A stretch of 64,000 nt of DNA from Physcia stellaris (GCA_018902385.1 JABSSW010000023.1:558001-622000); one strand, 5' to 3'. Numbered from the stretch's first letter, positions 35,759 through 48,861 are shown. Program-made: numbers and translations. The notes: generated by a model from the letters alone, not told the origin.

Positions 35759-36531
35759 ATGCACGAAAGCGAAAACATATTAAACAGACAACTCGACAAC
35801 GAACAGAGAAAAAAAAACAAAAGCAAATCGAGCAAAAAAAAAACAGAAAAAAATCGAATTGATTCGTCAAAAAGTTCAAAAACGAACAAATCGCGAAATC
35901 GCGAAAGTCGAAATTCTGAAAATCAAACAACGATTGCAAATTACTCGTCAACGACGAATTCAAAAAAAAAACTATCGAAATTGCAAAATTTATATCAATA
36001 TTTCGTGATATCGATATATTCGATTCAACGTTCGTATGTGATATTTAAAAATTCGAATTGTATAGTCAAATCACGAACTTTTTGCAATATTTCGAACAAT
36101 GTCAACATCAATATCGAAAGTCAAATGTGTTCATTTTGTTATTTGAATGTTTTCGAAAATTTGTTTTCACATGATACAAAATTCAATCAAATTTCATTTT
36201 TTTGCAAAATTTCGACAAAGATTTTGTCAATGCGTTTTCTATTTCGATCGAATTTGAAACAATACAATCGATTTTATCAATTTTTTTGCATATTTCATTT
36301 TAATATCATTTATGCGTCGAATGTTTCGCTCAATTCTCGTTAATGATTCGATTTTTAAAACATATCAAACAAATCAATTGTTCGAAAATGATTTGCAAAC
36401 ATTGTAAACAAAATTTCAATTTTAAAAACAAATTTCACGATCACATACGCGAACATCATTTTCAGAAATTTGTCATTTCGTTTGTCACATCAAAAAATTC
36501 GAATTTTCGATTTTTCGCATCAGAATTGTAA
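35759..36531 (+). mobile_element. R1 gag-like region with a C2H2-type finger
   Basis: The first part is Lys/Ser/Asn-rich and basic. The second carries MICKHCKQNF followed by NKFHDHIREHH, a Cys2-His2-type zinc finger. The equivalent part of R2 (about 49,607-50,365, minus strand) retains the same finger. Related fingers occur ahead of the protease in G1 and G2, which hints that R borrows or shares a nucleic-acid-binding module with the chromoviruses. Fossil; the function is inferred. Confidence 0.55.
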
Positions 36532-36710
36532 CGAGTTGTTGAAGTGTAAAAAGAATGTCATTGATTCTGTGCAGAAAGCACGATATATAAAAAAGTCAAT
36601 TAACTAAATACAGAAAAAGCTAATCAGTCGATCAACAGACAAACAAATGCTAGCAACAGACAAACAGATGACAAAAGTTCTCAAACATCAATAAATCACA
36701 TATCGTGACA
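36527..36710 (-). repeat. G1 LTR, left copy (3' LTR in element sense)
   Basis: 184 bp, matches 43,414-43,597. It keeps more CpT and ApG than the element interior. Confidence 0.88.
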
Positions 36711-36999
36711 ATCTTTTTCGAACAAACAAGTCTAGCAACGTTTTCGTTGTTTCATCTTTCATATCATTGCTGTATCTTACGAGATCTGTCAAAACGACGC
36801 TTGTCAAATGATGTCGATGTTGATTGAGTTGTAATCAATGTCGATGTTGACTGAATTGTAATCGTATTATTTCGTCGCTGTTTTCTGTTTGACATCGTAA
36901 TTTCAATTGTAATTTCATATTGATCGATCAAATTCTTGACATTGTTCAGATTCTTGATACTAATTCATTTGTCGAATTGAAAATCATAATTTTTTCAAC

Positions 37000-39780
37000 G
37001 TGCTAAATATTGTGTCGTTACGTTTTTGTCTTTTTTGATGACACGTTTGTTGAATAATTTGTCAAATTCGAAAAATTTGTACGTCTCGATGTCATTTTTC
37101 ACAAAAACGAAATCGAATTGATTCGATTTAAAGCGATGATAAAAATCGCTGTCAAAAATCGAACAAAATTTCAATTGAATTATAATGAAAATCGGATGCA
37201 AACGTCAGTGATCAAATATTTCAAATTTATAAACGAGTCGATCAATACGTTTTAGCATTTTGAAAAAATCGACATATTATAAATCATATTTTTTGATGAT
37301 GTCAACGATAATTGAAATGCTATATTTTTTGTTCAACTGAAATAACGCTCATTCGTCGACAGCAAAAAATGTCGATTGATGTCGACGATCGTAATGTCGC
37401 TTTTGAAACATTATGACGAAAAAAATGACGTCGACAATTTTTGTTCTGACGATATGCTGATTGATAATTGACGCGTTCAAATTGATAAAATTCAACGATT
37501 GATCAAACGTAAAATCGTAAATAATGTCGTTGATCGATTTATCGATTGTAATTGACGAAACGTTGTTTAATTCGATTTGTAAACGTGATAGCGTGAATGA
37601 TCATTTGTCAGAATTATTCAATGTGACAATAAGATAGCGTAAAATTATCTCGACAATTTGATTGATGATTTCACTTTGATCGTCAGTTTGTGCGTGATAG
37701 ATTGTAAAATACAATAATTTGACGTCAAAATATTTGAAAATTGTAATTCACAATTCAGATAGAAATTTGCGATTTCTATCGAACAAAATGACGCTAAACG
37801 TATTTCAATCTGTCACGTTCAATTTGTCAATGAAAATTATGTTTCATTGAAACGTTGATCACGTGCTTTTTTCGATTACGAAAATGACGCGTTTGTTGAA
37901 TTTACAAATCATCGACATGACGAAATCATATTCGATTTCAATGACTATAAACAATGCGAGAATAAAGTCAATGATAATGATATGAAAAAGCATTGATGAT
38001 TTCTCGATAAACTGTAATGAATCGTAAAATTGATAACGACGTGTTTGATAAACGAGACATTTCGAACAGTGATGTAAATAAACTCGTAAATGTTTGTTCA
38101 AATCACGTATATATCAATTAGCTGACATTTTTTCGAAACATTTGACAAATCTCGAATGATCATTGTTGATATGATCAACGTCAAAAATGTTCTTGATGCA
38201 GTTTTTCGATATGCACAAACGACGATGTTCTGTAAACTTGTCGACATGATAAATTAAAAATCGAGTCGAAAAGTGCTGATTCGTAAAATTAAAATCGCTG
38301 ATATCGATTTTGAACGTTGCACTAGATGACAAAGAAGACGATGACATTGTCTGTGACGAATTGATTCTGATCAACGCAATGAAATGATTCATTGATGATG
38401 ATTTCGTTTGACTAAAATTAATTTTAGCGAATTTCATGAATGTTGTCGACGTAATCTCGCGTTGAAAAAAAATTGAAACGACATTCTCGTCAAATTTCTC
38501 GTTGATTAAAATCTGATTTTTAATTCGTTTTCAAGCTGAGTCATTATCGTAATCATCAAAAAGTTTGTTACGAAATTCATCGCTGAAATGAATCAACGAA
38601 ACGATTGCTTGATAAATATGTAACACATCAAATTCATTTTTTGATTTGAAATGCGCTTCGAAATTGACATTTGACAAACGTGACAACGCGTCAAACACGA
38701 CATGTTTCTTGTTAAATTTGTGACGAATGTCAAAATCAAATCGATTGAAGAATTCTGATGCACGAACAAATCGTAAATTTAGTTTGTCAATGAATGACGT
38801 TGTCAATGTCGATTGTTTAACAATATTCAATGTAATCGCGTGATTTGTATAAATGATTGTTTTCATTGAAACGACATCGTGATTGATGTACAAAATAATT
38901 TTAATTGACGACTCAATCATGTGTCGAATTTTCTTTAGTATTCATACGAATTCGACAATTTTTAGTTTCGTAAATCAATATTTGATTTCGACGATTGTTG
39001 ACAAACGATTGAAAAATAAAATAGACTGAATCGACGATCGACTAAAATAATCATCAATTGATACAATGTCGTCTTTGACGTGAAATATCATGACGTCAAT
39101 ATCGCGCTTTTTTGACGCGTCAAGATTCACGAAAATAAATCGACTAGAATCGTGATACGAAATAACTAAAACGACTCAATAATTTTTGAAAAATATCGAA
39201 AACGATCAATTTTATCGAAAACGACGTTTTTACAGCAATTCGTGTCGAATAAACACGACGTGAATTGTCAAACTTAAACGTCAATTTTAGAAAATTGATT
39301 TTTCGATTTTTGAGCGACTTTTCTATCTGAACGTAATATGATACATATTGACGTAATCAATTCGTCATGTCAAAATAAATTTCGAATTCGCGTAATGTGC
39401 GTGAAAATCGTAACATGCTGATAGTTTTCAGCTTGTCTTCGACAATTGACAAATCGAAAAATCAACGTGCTGATCAAATAGTTGAACATTCGAATAATCA
39501 AAAAACGCTTTATTTGACTTGATGAATATATTCAATTTGACGAATAAATCGAAAACTGCACGTAAATGTGAGACGTGTTTTTCGAACGTCTTAGAAAAAA
39601 TTACGATATCGTCAACGTAAACGCGAACACAATGACGCAATGAACGAAATATTCGATCAATTTGACGTTGTACATAAATCGAACTATTTTTGCAATTCAT
39701 GACAAATACGCAAAACGTTTTTTGCTCACGATGAATAACAACGATGAATTTATGTCTATCATTCGAATGCATTTTTCATT
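37000..39780 (-). mobile_element. G1 reverse transcriptase, RNase H, integrase and chromodomain remnants
   Basis: Recognisable blocks reading leftward: HREQKTFCVFVMNCKNS and YVDDIVIFSK (reverse transcriptase); TDKLNLRF-type and HKFNKKHVVFDALSRL (RNase H); HVDKF ... HHCSKC and IDFILAL (integrase zinc part and core start); a final block resembling a chromodomain. The order defines a chromovirus. Fossil. Confidence 0.85.
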
Positions 39781-40393
39781 GATAAAAAAAAGACGTTGCG
39801 TCAACGACGATAATGTATGCACATTCACGAATTAAAACTATGATGTCGTTTTGTAATGATATGAAATAAACGTCGAGTTCTAATAGTCGATTGAACTCAC
39901 GTATGTCAACAATTGTTCGATTCTTTTTTTCGTCAATAGAAAACGTTTTTCAAACAACAAACATCGAATAATTAAACGACGTTTGTTTGTTTGTTCACAT
40001 AAATCTGTTTTGTTCATGTAATTCGTCAAAAGTTTTATCAACGATCTTCTTATTTTTGTTTTTCAATGAATACATCTTAATTTTGTCGAATGTAATTCAT
40101 TCTTCTTTCAACGATATTCTCATTCATTTTTTTCGTGACAAATCGACGAAATCACGATCTCGTCAAAAATTCGAATAGTCATCGACAATTCGAATGAAAA
40201 TCTCGATTGTCACACTGTCTTCAAAAACATTAACGTCGTTAAACAATGTGATTTTTAGTTTGAACGTTGTTTCTACAACAAATGTGATTGTTAAAACGAT
40301 GATAATATTGACGTTGAATAACGTAATAGTCGATATTACGATCGACATAATGACATCGATAACTGTCAATGCGATGACACAAAATTTTTTCAT

Positions 40394-41506
40394 TCAACTT
40401 GTTTGATATATTGTTTTTGATGACTTAACGACTAAATCGCTATTTTCAATTGCTAAATTGCAGCAATTGTCGTAGCTTAATTCACTGATAATGTCGAATC
40501 TGAATTTTCTTGATAAAAAAATCGATTTATCGATTTCGTTACGTGTCAAAATGACGTTTGTAATGACATTCACGACGTGAACGTAAAATGACAAATTACA
40601 CTCGACAAATTCAAATAAAAAATCACGATTCGATAAGAATTCTTTACTGAAACGTCGAAAAAATATGACAAGCTGTGAGTGAAATGATATTACGATAATT
40701 TTGTCGATTTGTATTATCTGCTTGACACGACGATCTGATGATGTTTGTAATTTGATCGAAATTGTGACGTCGCAATTGTCAATGTTAATTTGACTAAACG
40801 AAATCATGATGTCTATTTGTTTCGATTCAATGATGTTTGTGTCAATAAACATTTTGATTTTCAATTCGTCAATTACATGAACTTCACGAATAATTTTAGT
40901 TATCACAGATTTGTTTTGTTTGTTAAAATCAAACACATGAATTGTGACGACGACATATTCGTTGATTTCGTGTTTGTTGTCGTCGATTCCGATGACGAAT
41001 ATTGACGTTGACTTTGTTTTGACGACTGTAATCGATGATTGTTCTGACAAAAATTGACAATCGACAAAAATAATGTCACAATCGATATTTAAACAAACTG
41101 ACTCGACAAAAACATTCAAGTCGAGCATAATTTTGACAATGATGTAATGTCATTGTCTAAAATCATATTTTTGTTTCACGTTGTTTTTAATAAAAAATTC
41201 GACAATTGACGACTTAACGATGATAATAAAGTCAAAATCGCTAATATCGATTGACTCGTCATGATACGATGTCGAAATCGAAATGTCAATGAATTTGAAC
41301 GATTGACATTCACCTCGAATGTGCTTGTGTAATTGATTATTTGATAAAAAAATCGATTTGCAACGTCGACAAAAATATTTCAATTGCGATGACGAAAAAT
41401 ATTCGTAACTGTCAATCTCATTGTTCGATTGATTTTGACGATTCGAATTGTAATAATTCAAATCGTCAACGAAATAGTTGCTAAATTGTTCGAATTCGTC
41501 TTTCAT
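40394..41506 (-). mobile_element. G1 finger and aspartic protease region
   Basis: A finger block FCRRCKSIFLSNNQLHKHIR is followed by a protease-like block with VCLNIDCDIIFVDCQFL, matching the D-T/S-G strand region of retroelement proteases as a diverged remnant. Fossil. Confidence 0.6.
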
Positions 41507-43413
41507 CGACGACGAATTGTAATCAATTCGTTTTTTCTTTTGTTCGTCATGCTGTTTTTCAATCTGATATGCAAATGATCGATTGCGTCAATTGCTGATG
41601 TTGTAATCGTCACGATTGCTTGAATCGTTTTTTGATTTGTCGTCTCGTTTGACGTTGTAATTGTCAATTTGTTGACGAACATCGTTTTGTCGTTGATTGT
41701 TCTGATTCTGATTTTGCGAATCTGACGCGTTTTCGTTTGTGATTTGTAACGACTGACGAGCGAAAAATAAAATTGACGTTAATGTTGATTTTGACTGATA
41801 GACATTAACAAATCGATTTGAAAAATATTGTTGATATTGATTTCGATTTGATTGATAATTTTGATATGATTGTTTGTCAAACTGATTTTTAAAATATTTG
41901 AAAGTAAAGTCTTGTTGACGATCAAAAATATACTGATCGATTGTTCTGTTGAATCGACTAAGATTGTCAAAACGTTAATTACGTGTCAATTCAAATCAAA
42001 TGCTGATTTTATTGTTCAATTGATTCAAAAAGCTGAATAATGAAATGATGATTGTAAATTCAAATATGTCACGTCGAAATTTTACATCAATGTTGTTTCA
42101 AACGATTGTCAATTGATTGTACATTGACGTCATTTTTGCAATTTTGACGTGACGTAACATTTTTTGAGCAAAAGCACGAAAAAATTTGTCAACTTTGACA
42201 TTTGCAAAAATGTAACGTTCTCGTTGAATATACTGAACGACAATGACTGTACGCTTTTTGAAACGTTTGATAAATATTGCATATCATTGTTCACAAATGA
42301 CAATTCGAAAAAAAATTCGTTTCATGTCGATAAATTCACTGAAATGTCAAATAAAAGTTGTGTTTTTTAGACAGACAATGATAACTTTTTGCATTTTGTT
42401 ATTGTCGCGTCGTGCAATCAGTTTTTTGAATTTATCAACAAAAATGTAAACATCGATGTAAAAGACGTGACGTTCAACGTTAATTACAAAAACATTCGAT
42501 TCATTGATTTCGTAATCAGAATCGAAATAATCAACGTTTTCGATTTTCAAATTATTGTTGTCAATGTTGACGTTGTTATCGTTGTTAAAAAAATCATTGA
42601 CATCGTCGTCATCGTGTGATCGATTCATAAATGTCTGTAAAAATTTTCATTGTTGACGAGTGAATTCGAATTTCTGATAGTTGTTGTCATTGAAATTGAC
42701 ATCGACATTGTCAGCATTGTCAGCGTTGTCTGACATGTTGTTTCGTTTTATTTTTTTCGTCATTGACGTGTTTCTAGTTTGTTGTGAACTGTCGATAAAG
42801 AAATTATCGAAAAAAATGACATCGATGAATGATGAATCGTCAAAAATATTGTTTGATTCAAATATCGTGATCGACGTAAAAATGTTTGCTGAAATAAAAA
42901 TAATTGAATAAAATGTTTGAGCTGATGTTTCGAATCGTTTGACGATTTTTTTGAAAATGAATTTGTCAAAAATTCAATCGCTGAATCAAATACGTGATTT
43001 TTTTTGTGTGTCGATTGAGTCGACTCGAAAACGTTCAAATGATTGTGTCGATGAAAATCGAAAATGTTGACGACAGACTTCGTACAAAACTTTTTGATAG
43101 TAGTGAATACGAATGTTTGATAACTGTGACCGATAACAACGAAGTTTTGTATTTGATGAGCTAAAATGACAATGTCACGAGTAATGTTAATTATCGAAAT
43201 CAACTTGACGATGTTTTGATTAAAGTTGACGTGAATCGTGAATGAGATTGTTGAATGAACAGTCGAAGTACTTTAGACAGAAAAATTACAGCAACGAAGC
43301 AAAAATCGCTTGTCGATTATTCACAGCATTGATTGATGATTCGAAAAATGAATTTGATACGTCAGACGACAATCAATGATGTCGTATTGACGTTGATAAA
43401 TGATGTTATCATT

Positions 43414-43597
43414 TGTAACGAATTGTTGAAATGTAAAAAGAATGTCATTGATTTTGTGCAAAAAGCACGATATATAAGAAAGTCAACTAACTAAATACAG
43501 AAAAAGCTAGTCAGTCGATCAACAGACAGACAAATGCTAACAACAAACAGACAGATGGCAGAAATTTCCAAGCATCAATAAATCACATATCGTGACA
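43414..43597 (-). repeat. G1 LTR, right copy (5' LTR in element sense)
   Basis: 184 bp. Just inside it (43,400-43,412, minus strand) is ATGATAACATCAT, identical to the sequence just inside the 5' LTR of G2, the place where a primer binding site is expected. Confidence 0.88.
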
Positions 43598-44108
43598 AGA
43601 ATTCACGTACAAAATTAACAAAAAAGTAGCAATTTGCTCGTTTGTTTCGTTTGTTTCGTTTATTTTTTTTGCAACATTAAAGTCGATATTCTGTTTTGCA
43701 TCGATATTTGAATCAATATCATCAAGAAATTCGCATTTTTCTATTGCGACATTCAATATTACATCAAGACAAACAGAAATTGCATCAATGTTAATTACAC
43801 GACATTTCACATCAAAACGAATTCAAATTGTCGCATTCAATTGTTCGTTTACATTTTCGATTTCATTTTTTCGAACATTTGTATCGAAATTTTATTTCAT
43901 TATCGATAATTTGATTCGCATATTTCGTAAAAAATTTAAATCATTTGATTTACATTCGCATCAAAAACGTCGTTTTTTTTTTCACGAAATTCTGACATTT
44001 TTTATCAGTCACGAATCATCGTTTATTTTCTGTTTGCATTCAATCAGAAAACGTCAATTAATCAAAATTTGAAAAATTCGAATTCGAAAAATTTTCAACA
44101 ACATACGT

Positions 44109-44405
44109 TTGCGAAATCGATTCGTTTTGTTTTTGTTTTGTCAGAAAAATCGATCTTTTCGTCATACAAAAAGTCAAACATCTTTTATATTTCGTTGTAA
44201 TCAAGATTTTCATTTTTGCAATCAAGATTTTTATCAAAATTTTCATTCGCATCGTTTACGTTTTCGTTTACGTTTTCGTCGTTTTTTCGATTTTCGATTT
44301 CAAATCACGTTTGTTGCATTTGTTTCGATTATTTCAATTTTCGTAATGATTCGTTCAATCATTCATGTTTTAATTAACGATATTTTTCGAATCGTCGATC
44401 GATGA
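44109..44405 (+). mobile_element. R1 small 3' frame
   Basis: A frame of about 99 codons with HFCNQDF repeats, an Arg/Phe-rich run and a hydrophobic stretch (ITFVAFVSIISIF). The equivalent frame is also open in R2. Whether it was ever a protein is unclear, as the composition is strongly skewed. Fossil. Confidence 0.35.
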
Positions 44406-44464
44406 GAAAAATGAAAAAAATAATTAATCGTTTCGAAACGAAACTGAAAAAAAACGAAAAATAA

Positions 44465-44647
44465 TGTAACGAACATATTATGTGTTTGAATTTTGATAAA
44501 TGTTTGAATTTTTATCTTATCACATCGAAATTCGAATTCGAATTTCGTTATGATCAAATTTTTTACATATGTTTTGTTCGATTTTCATAATTAATTTTGC
44601 AATTTAGAATTTTGTTGTTTATTTATATCATTGCATAACATTTTACA
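44465..44647 (+). repeat. R1 right (3') LTR
   Basis: 183 bp; pairs with 34,892-35,074 and is followed by the TTCGT target duplication. Confidence 0.88.
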
Positions 44648-45660
44648 TTCGTAAACGATATATGTTATGATATTATAAAAATACATTTGTCGAATTGTGT
44701 CAATGTTATATCAATATTCAAAAAACGAAATATTGATAAAATAATATCGTAATCGAATTAAAATATTTGAACAATTTTGTAAAATCGAATGAATTTACAT
44801 AATATTGAAAATTACGTTTAATCGTGATTCGTTTTTTGTTTGAAATTTCAAAATGAAAAAATACGACGATTTTTTCAATGATATGTCAATTGATATATTA
44901 TAAACAAATTTGTTCGTAAATTTTTCAAAAAAATTCTCAATCAAATTCATTTTGAATGAAAAAAACAATATTACAATCAACAACATTGACAATACGTAAT
45001 GAATTTACGTGATTGTTGCGTCATTGAAAAACGCATGAAAAATTTTACAATTTGAACAATTTACAATAAATTCAAAAATTGATGATTATCGCGATGCAAA
45101 GTGTACAACAATTGTGTAAACGCAACAATTTTGATAATTGAACGAAAAAAATTTGATAATTTTTCTCTTTAAAAACGTAAATTATGTATTGATTGAATTT
45201 ATCAACTTTAAAAATACGACGTTGAAATTGATTAAAATTTTTCTCGATTGATCATTCGCGTTAAACGAATTTACAAAATATTTTATTATAGAAAAATTCT
45301 ATATATTAATAATATATACAATTGATTTCGTTATCAACAATAAACGTATCAATATAACAAAACACGCGACGATAACAAACGTCATTTATTTTGTTATTTT
45401 GTTATTTTGTTTTTCGTTTCAAAAATTTATATCGCGATCGATATAGTTTAATTTAAAAATTGATAATTCAAATTATTTCAAAACGAAAATTTAATGAACA
45501 ATTTAAATTTATTTTGTCATGTTTTATTCATTTTTTCATGTCGACAAATGTTATTTGATATTGAATTCTGTGTAAAATATTATGCATTGATATAATATTA
45601 ATACATAATTATACGAAATTTTTTAAATAAAAAACAAATACATAAAAATTTGCAAAAACA

Positions 45661-45850
45661 TATGTAAAAATTTGATTTTTCGAATGCGTCAAAACGAATT
45701 TCGATTTTAACATTCGATGTGATAAAATAACGATGTTAACATGATGTTAATTTTGTTTGATATTAAATTCGATACATGTTCGTCACATTATTTTTCGTTT
45801 TTTTTCAATTTTGTTTCGAAACGATTAACAAATTTCTTTTTTCGTAACAA
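45661..45850 (-). mobile_element. R3: decayed fragment of an R-type element
   Basis: Contains CGATGTGATAAAATAA, then GTTCGTCACATTATTTTTCG and an adjacent T-rich run ending in TTTCGAAACGATTAA, the same order as the inner end of the R2 LTR and its adjoining internal sequence (about 48,440-48,540). The partner LTR was not found. A relic older than R1 and R2. Confidence 0.5.
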
Positions 45851-47511
45851 TGAACGTTTGACGCGTGTTAAATGTCTTGTTGAATGACGTTTAATAAAAT
45901 AATTGTTAAAATAACAAAACAAATACGAAATTTTGCGAAATAAATTTCGTTCGCGAAATGAATTTGTTAAAAATTTTCGAAATATCAAATCGATTATATT
46001 ATGAAACAAACAATTTGATGATGTTAACAAAATTAATACAACAACGATTAACGCATCGATATTTAATTTCGTGCAATTTTTGATACGTACATTTTATTTT
46101 GTAAAATGAATATGCGATAAATTTTTTGAAAAATAATTAATTTTGAACAAATTTTACAAATAATTTCGTCGATCATTAATAAACATTTGAAAATTTTGAT
46201 AAAAATTTTGTTAACAAATTCGTATATTGTTTTATTTCAAATTACGCATTTGATTTATATGCATTTATTTTTTATCGTTCAATAAAATTAAACGACAATT
46301 TTTGAAAATGTTTTTGACACGATTCAATTTTTCAAACGTCGTAATTTTTGATTATAAACAATATGAAATCAATAATATTGTAAATTATCGAAATAAATTT
46401 AAAAATGAATATTTTAACGATTTTGACGTCGATATCATGATTTTTGATCGACGATAACATTTTGAAAATCATTGATTAATCATTTCGCAAAATAGATTTT
46501 GTTGTTTTTGAATTGATTTCGTGAAAAATATTCACGTTATTTTGTGCATTTTGAAATTCAATATCGTCAACATAATATCAAATGCGATCGTAAAAATTTT
46601 AATTTAATTATTTGCAACGATATTGTAAACGATAATAATAATATCGAAATTGTAATATGTTATTTAATTTTTATTCGAATATTTCATTTGCGATAACGAA
46701 TTTAAAAAAATCGTTTTGTTGTTTTTTCAATAAATTTTTTGATTTTTTTCTTAACAATCACGAATAAAAAATTGAATAAATGTGTATATCGTCGAACAAT
46801 TTCAATTCGTAAACAAAATTTCGTTTTTTTGATATTTTTATATGAATTCAATTTTTTGTTACGTCGAAAAAAATGTTCGATTGATTTTGACGTTTGGAAT
46901 TTGTTTCGAATCGTTTAATCAAATAATTAAAATCATTGTTTTTTATTGTTTCAAATCAACAACGTTTCGTTAAAAACAAATTTCAAACAATTAAAATTTG
47001 TTTCAAATTGTTCATTGTTGATTCAAAATTTACATTTAAAATATTGAATTGTTTCAAAATGTTTTAAAACGCATTAAATAAATTCATTTTTTTTGTATAT
47101 TTTTTTTGTTTTGTTGATTGTTGTTCGTGCGCATTATGCATTCAAAAAATTATTAAATTTTTTAATAATTTTTTCATTCGTTTCGTTTTTTTGTTTTAAA
47201 CATTCAAATCGTTTTTTACATGTCAAAATCATTGATAATTTGTATTGTTTTTGTCGTATCAAATATTTTTTATTTTTTTCATTTCGCGTATGTTTTGAAT
47301 TTTTTGTTTTAAAATGATTATTAGCGTTATTTTTATCATTGAATTTATCGATTCGTGTTAAATTATTAATTAAATTTTGATTGATTGTTTTTATTAAACA
47401 CGAAATGCAAAGTTTGTATTTAATATATATTAAATTGTTTTCGTAATCACATTTTTGCATCGTTATTGATTTTTCGAAACGTTTTTTATAATTTATTTGC
47501 AATTTTTTTTT

Positions 47512-47599
47512 TATTGAATTGTAATTTTCATTCGTTTTGATAAATCAAAATTTTTTTATTGAATTGTAATTTTCATTCGTTTTGATAAATCAAAATTTT
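47512..47599. repeat. Two-copy tandem repeat, 46-47 bp unit
   Basis: The unit (ATTGAATTGTAATTTTCATT followed by CGTTTTGATAAATCAAAA) is present twice head to tail with almost no differences, suggesting a recent slip or duplication in otherwise decayed DNA. Confidence 0.8.
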
Positions 47600-48315
47600 C
47601 GATACAAAATATATTTAAATATTTTTTCGTTTTGTACATTCATTTTTTTTATATCATGTTTGTCAATTCAAATCGTACGTGAACGTTCATTTTTGATTGT
47701 TTTGTTGTTTAATAAAATAATAAAATTGTTTTTTTTCGACGATTCGATTTTCAAATTTGCGTTTTTAATATTTTGTTATTTATGATTGAACAATAAACAC
47801 ATTGATATTGCATATATAAATTCGATTTATCAATTTTTCGACACGTTTTTCAATTGTTTCGTTTTCGTATTGAATTCGTTTTTTTTCGTTGTTTTTTTTG
47901 TTTTTAATGAATCGATATTCGAATTTTAAACAATTGATGTCACGCGATCATTGTTTGTAAAACATTTGAAAACAAAACGAAAATTCGAAATCGTGTCAAA
48001 TTTTTTTTTCAAAAAACATGATATGATATTGTTATAATTGGCATTAATTTTTCGATTAACGAATTCATCGATTATATTCGAATTATTGATGTCAATTTAA
48101 AAAAAAATTGATGTAAAAACGCATAAAACAATTTTTTTGTTGTTTCGCAAAATTTTGATCGTTTCGATGAAATAATCACATTTCAATGTAATGATTTTTG
48201 AAATTTCATTGTTTTTTGCGTTAATTGTGATTCGATTTTTGATTTTGTTTTAATAATATTTGCAAATTTCGTTTTGAATACGAAAATTCAAATTTGTTCA
48301 AATTAATATGTAAAA

Positions 48316-48498
48316 TGTAAAATGTCATGCAATGATATGAGTTAACAACAGAATTTTAAATTGCAAAATTAATTATGAAAATCTAACAAATCATATGTAA
48401 ATAATTTGATCATAATCGAAATTCGAATCAAGATTTCGATGTGATAAAATAAAAATTCAAACATTTATTAGAATTTAACACATAATATGTTCGTCACA
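48316..48498 (-). repeat. R2 LTR, left copy (3' LTR in element sense)
   Basis: 183 bp, the reverse complement of the R1 LTRs, ending GTTCGTCACA. Confidence 0.87.
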
Positions 48499-48558
48499 TT
48501 ATTTTTCGTTTTTTTTCAATTTCGTTTCGAAACGATTAATCATTTTTTTTCACTTTTT

Positions 48559-48861
48559 TCATCGATCGACGATTCGAAAAATATGATTGATTAAAACGTT
48601 AATAAACGAACAAATCATTGCGAAAATTGAAATGATCGAAACAAATGCAACAAACGTGATTTGAAATCGAAAATCGAAAAAACGACGAAAACGTAAACGA
48701 AAACGTAAATCATGTGAATGAAAATCTTGATTGCAAAAATGAAAATCTTGATTACAAAAATGAAAATTTTGATTACAAAAATGAAAATCTTGATTGCAAC
48801 GAAATGTAAAAAATATTTGACTTTTTGTATGATGAAATGATCGATTTTTCAAACAAAACAA
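48559..48861 (-). mobile_element. R2 small 3' frame
   Basis: Counterpart of the frame at 44,109-44,405, about 100 codons and alike over most of its length. A 20-bp DNA repeat (AAAATGAAAATCTTGATT plus two bases) is present about four times at 48,715-48,801, giving extra HFCNQDF units compared with R1. Fossil. Confidence 0.35.
48715..48801. repeat. About four-copy 20-bp tandem repeat inside R2
   Basis: Units of TGAAAATCTTGATTGCAAAA with single-base changes. The matching place in R1 (about 44,195-44,250) has about two copies, so the array varies between element copies. Confidence 0.8.

Larger units (their letters stand above)
36527..43597 (-). mobile_element. G1: Ty3/Gypsy chromovirus inserted in R1
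   Basis: 184-bp LTRs at 36,527-36,710 and 43,414-43,597 (TGTAACGA ... CGTGACA) are flanked by a perfect 5-bp duplication AGAAT at 36,522-36,526 and 43,598-43,602. Coding remnants lie on the minus strand in the Ty3/Gypsy order: C2H2-type finger (about 41.15-41.5 kb), aspartic protease region (40.4-41.1), reverse transcriptase with YVDDIVIFSK (39.43-39.77), RNase H (38.5-38.9), integrase with the HHCC zinc part (37.86-38.44) and a chromodomain-like end (about 37.0-37.2). Total 7.1 kb. The LTRs differ at about 15 of 184 sites, all transitions. It is younger than R1, which it interrupts. Heavily mutated and broken in dozens of places. Confidence 0.9.
34892..44647 (+). mobile_element. R1: non-autonomous LTR element (family R), split by chromovirus G1
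   Basis: The ends are defined by 183-bp LTRs at 34,892-35,074 and 44,465-44,647 (TGTGACGAAC ... TTTTACA) and a perfect 5-bp target duplication TTCGT at 34,887-34,891 and 44,648-44,652. Removing the inserted chromovirus leaves about 2.7 kb, too short for a pol gene, and no reverse transcriptase or integrase traces are found in R. What remains is a Lys/Ser-rich frame with a C2H2-type finger (about 35,759-36,531) and a small 3' frame. It is therefore a non-autonomous LTR element with a gag-like part. The LTRs differ at about 8 of 183 sites, nearly all C/T or G/A, so clock dating is unreliable. The element is a fossil with many breaks. Confidence 0.85.
44653..48310. other. AT-rich spacer between R1 and R2
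   Basis: About 3.7 kb with no gene. It shows the same absence of CpT, ApG, CpC and GpG. It contains a probable decayed fragment of an R element (45,661-45,850) and a 46-47 bp tandem duplication (47,512-47,599), both listed separately. Confidence 0.6.
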
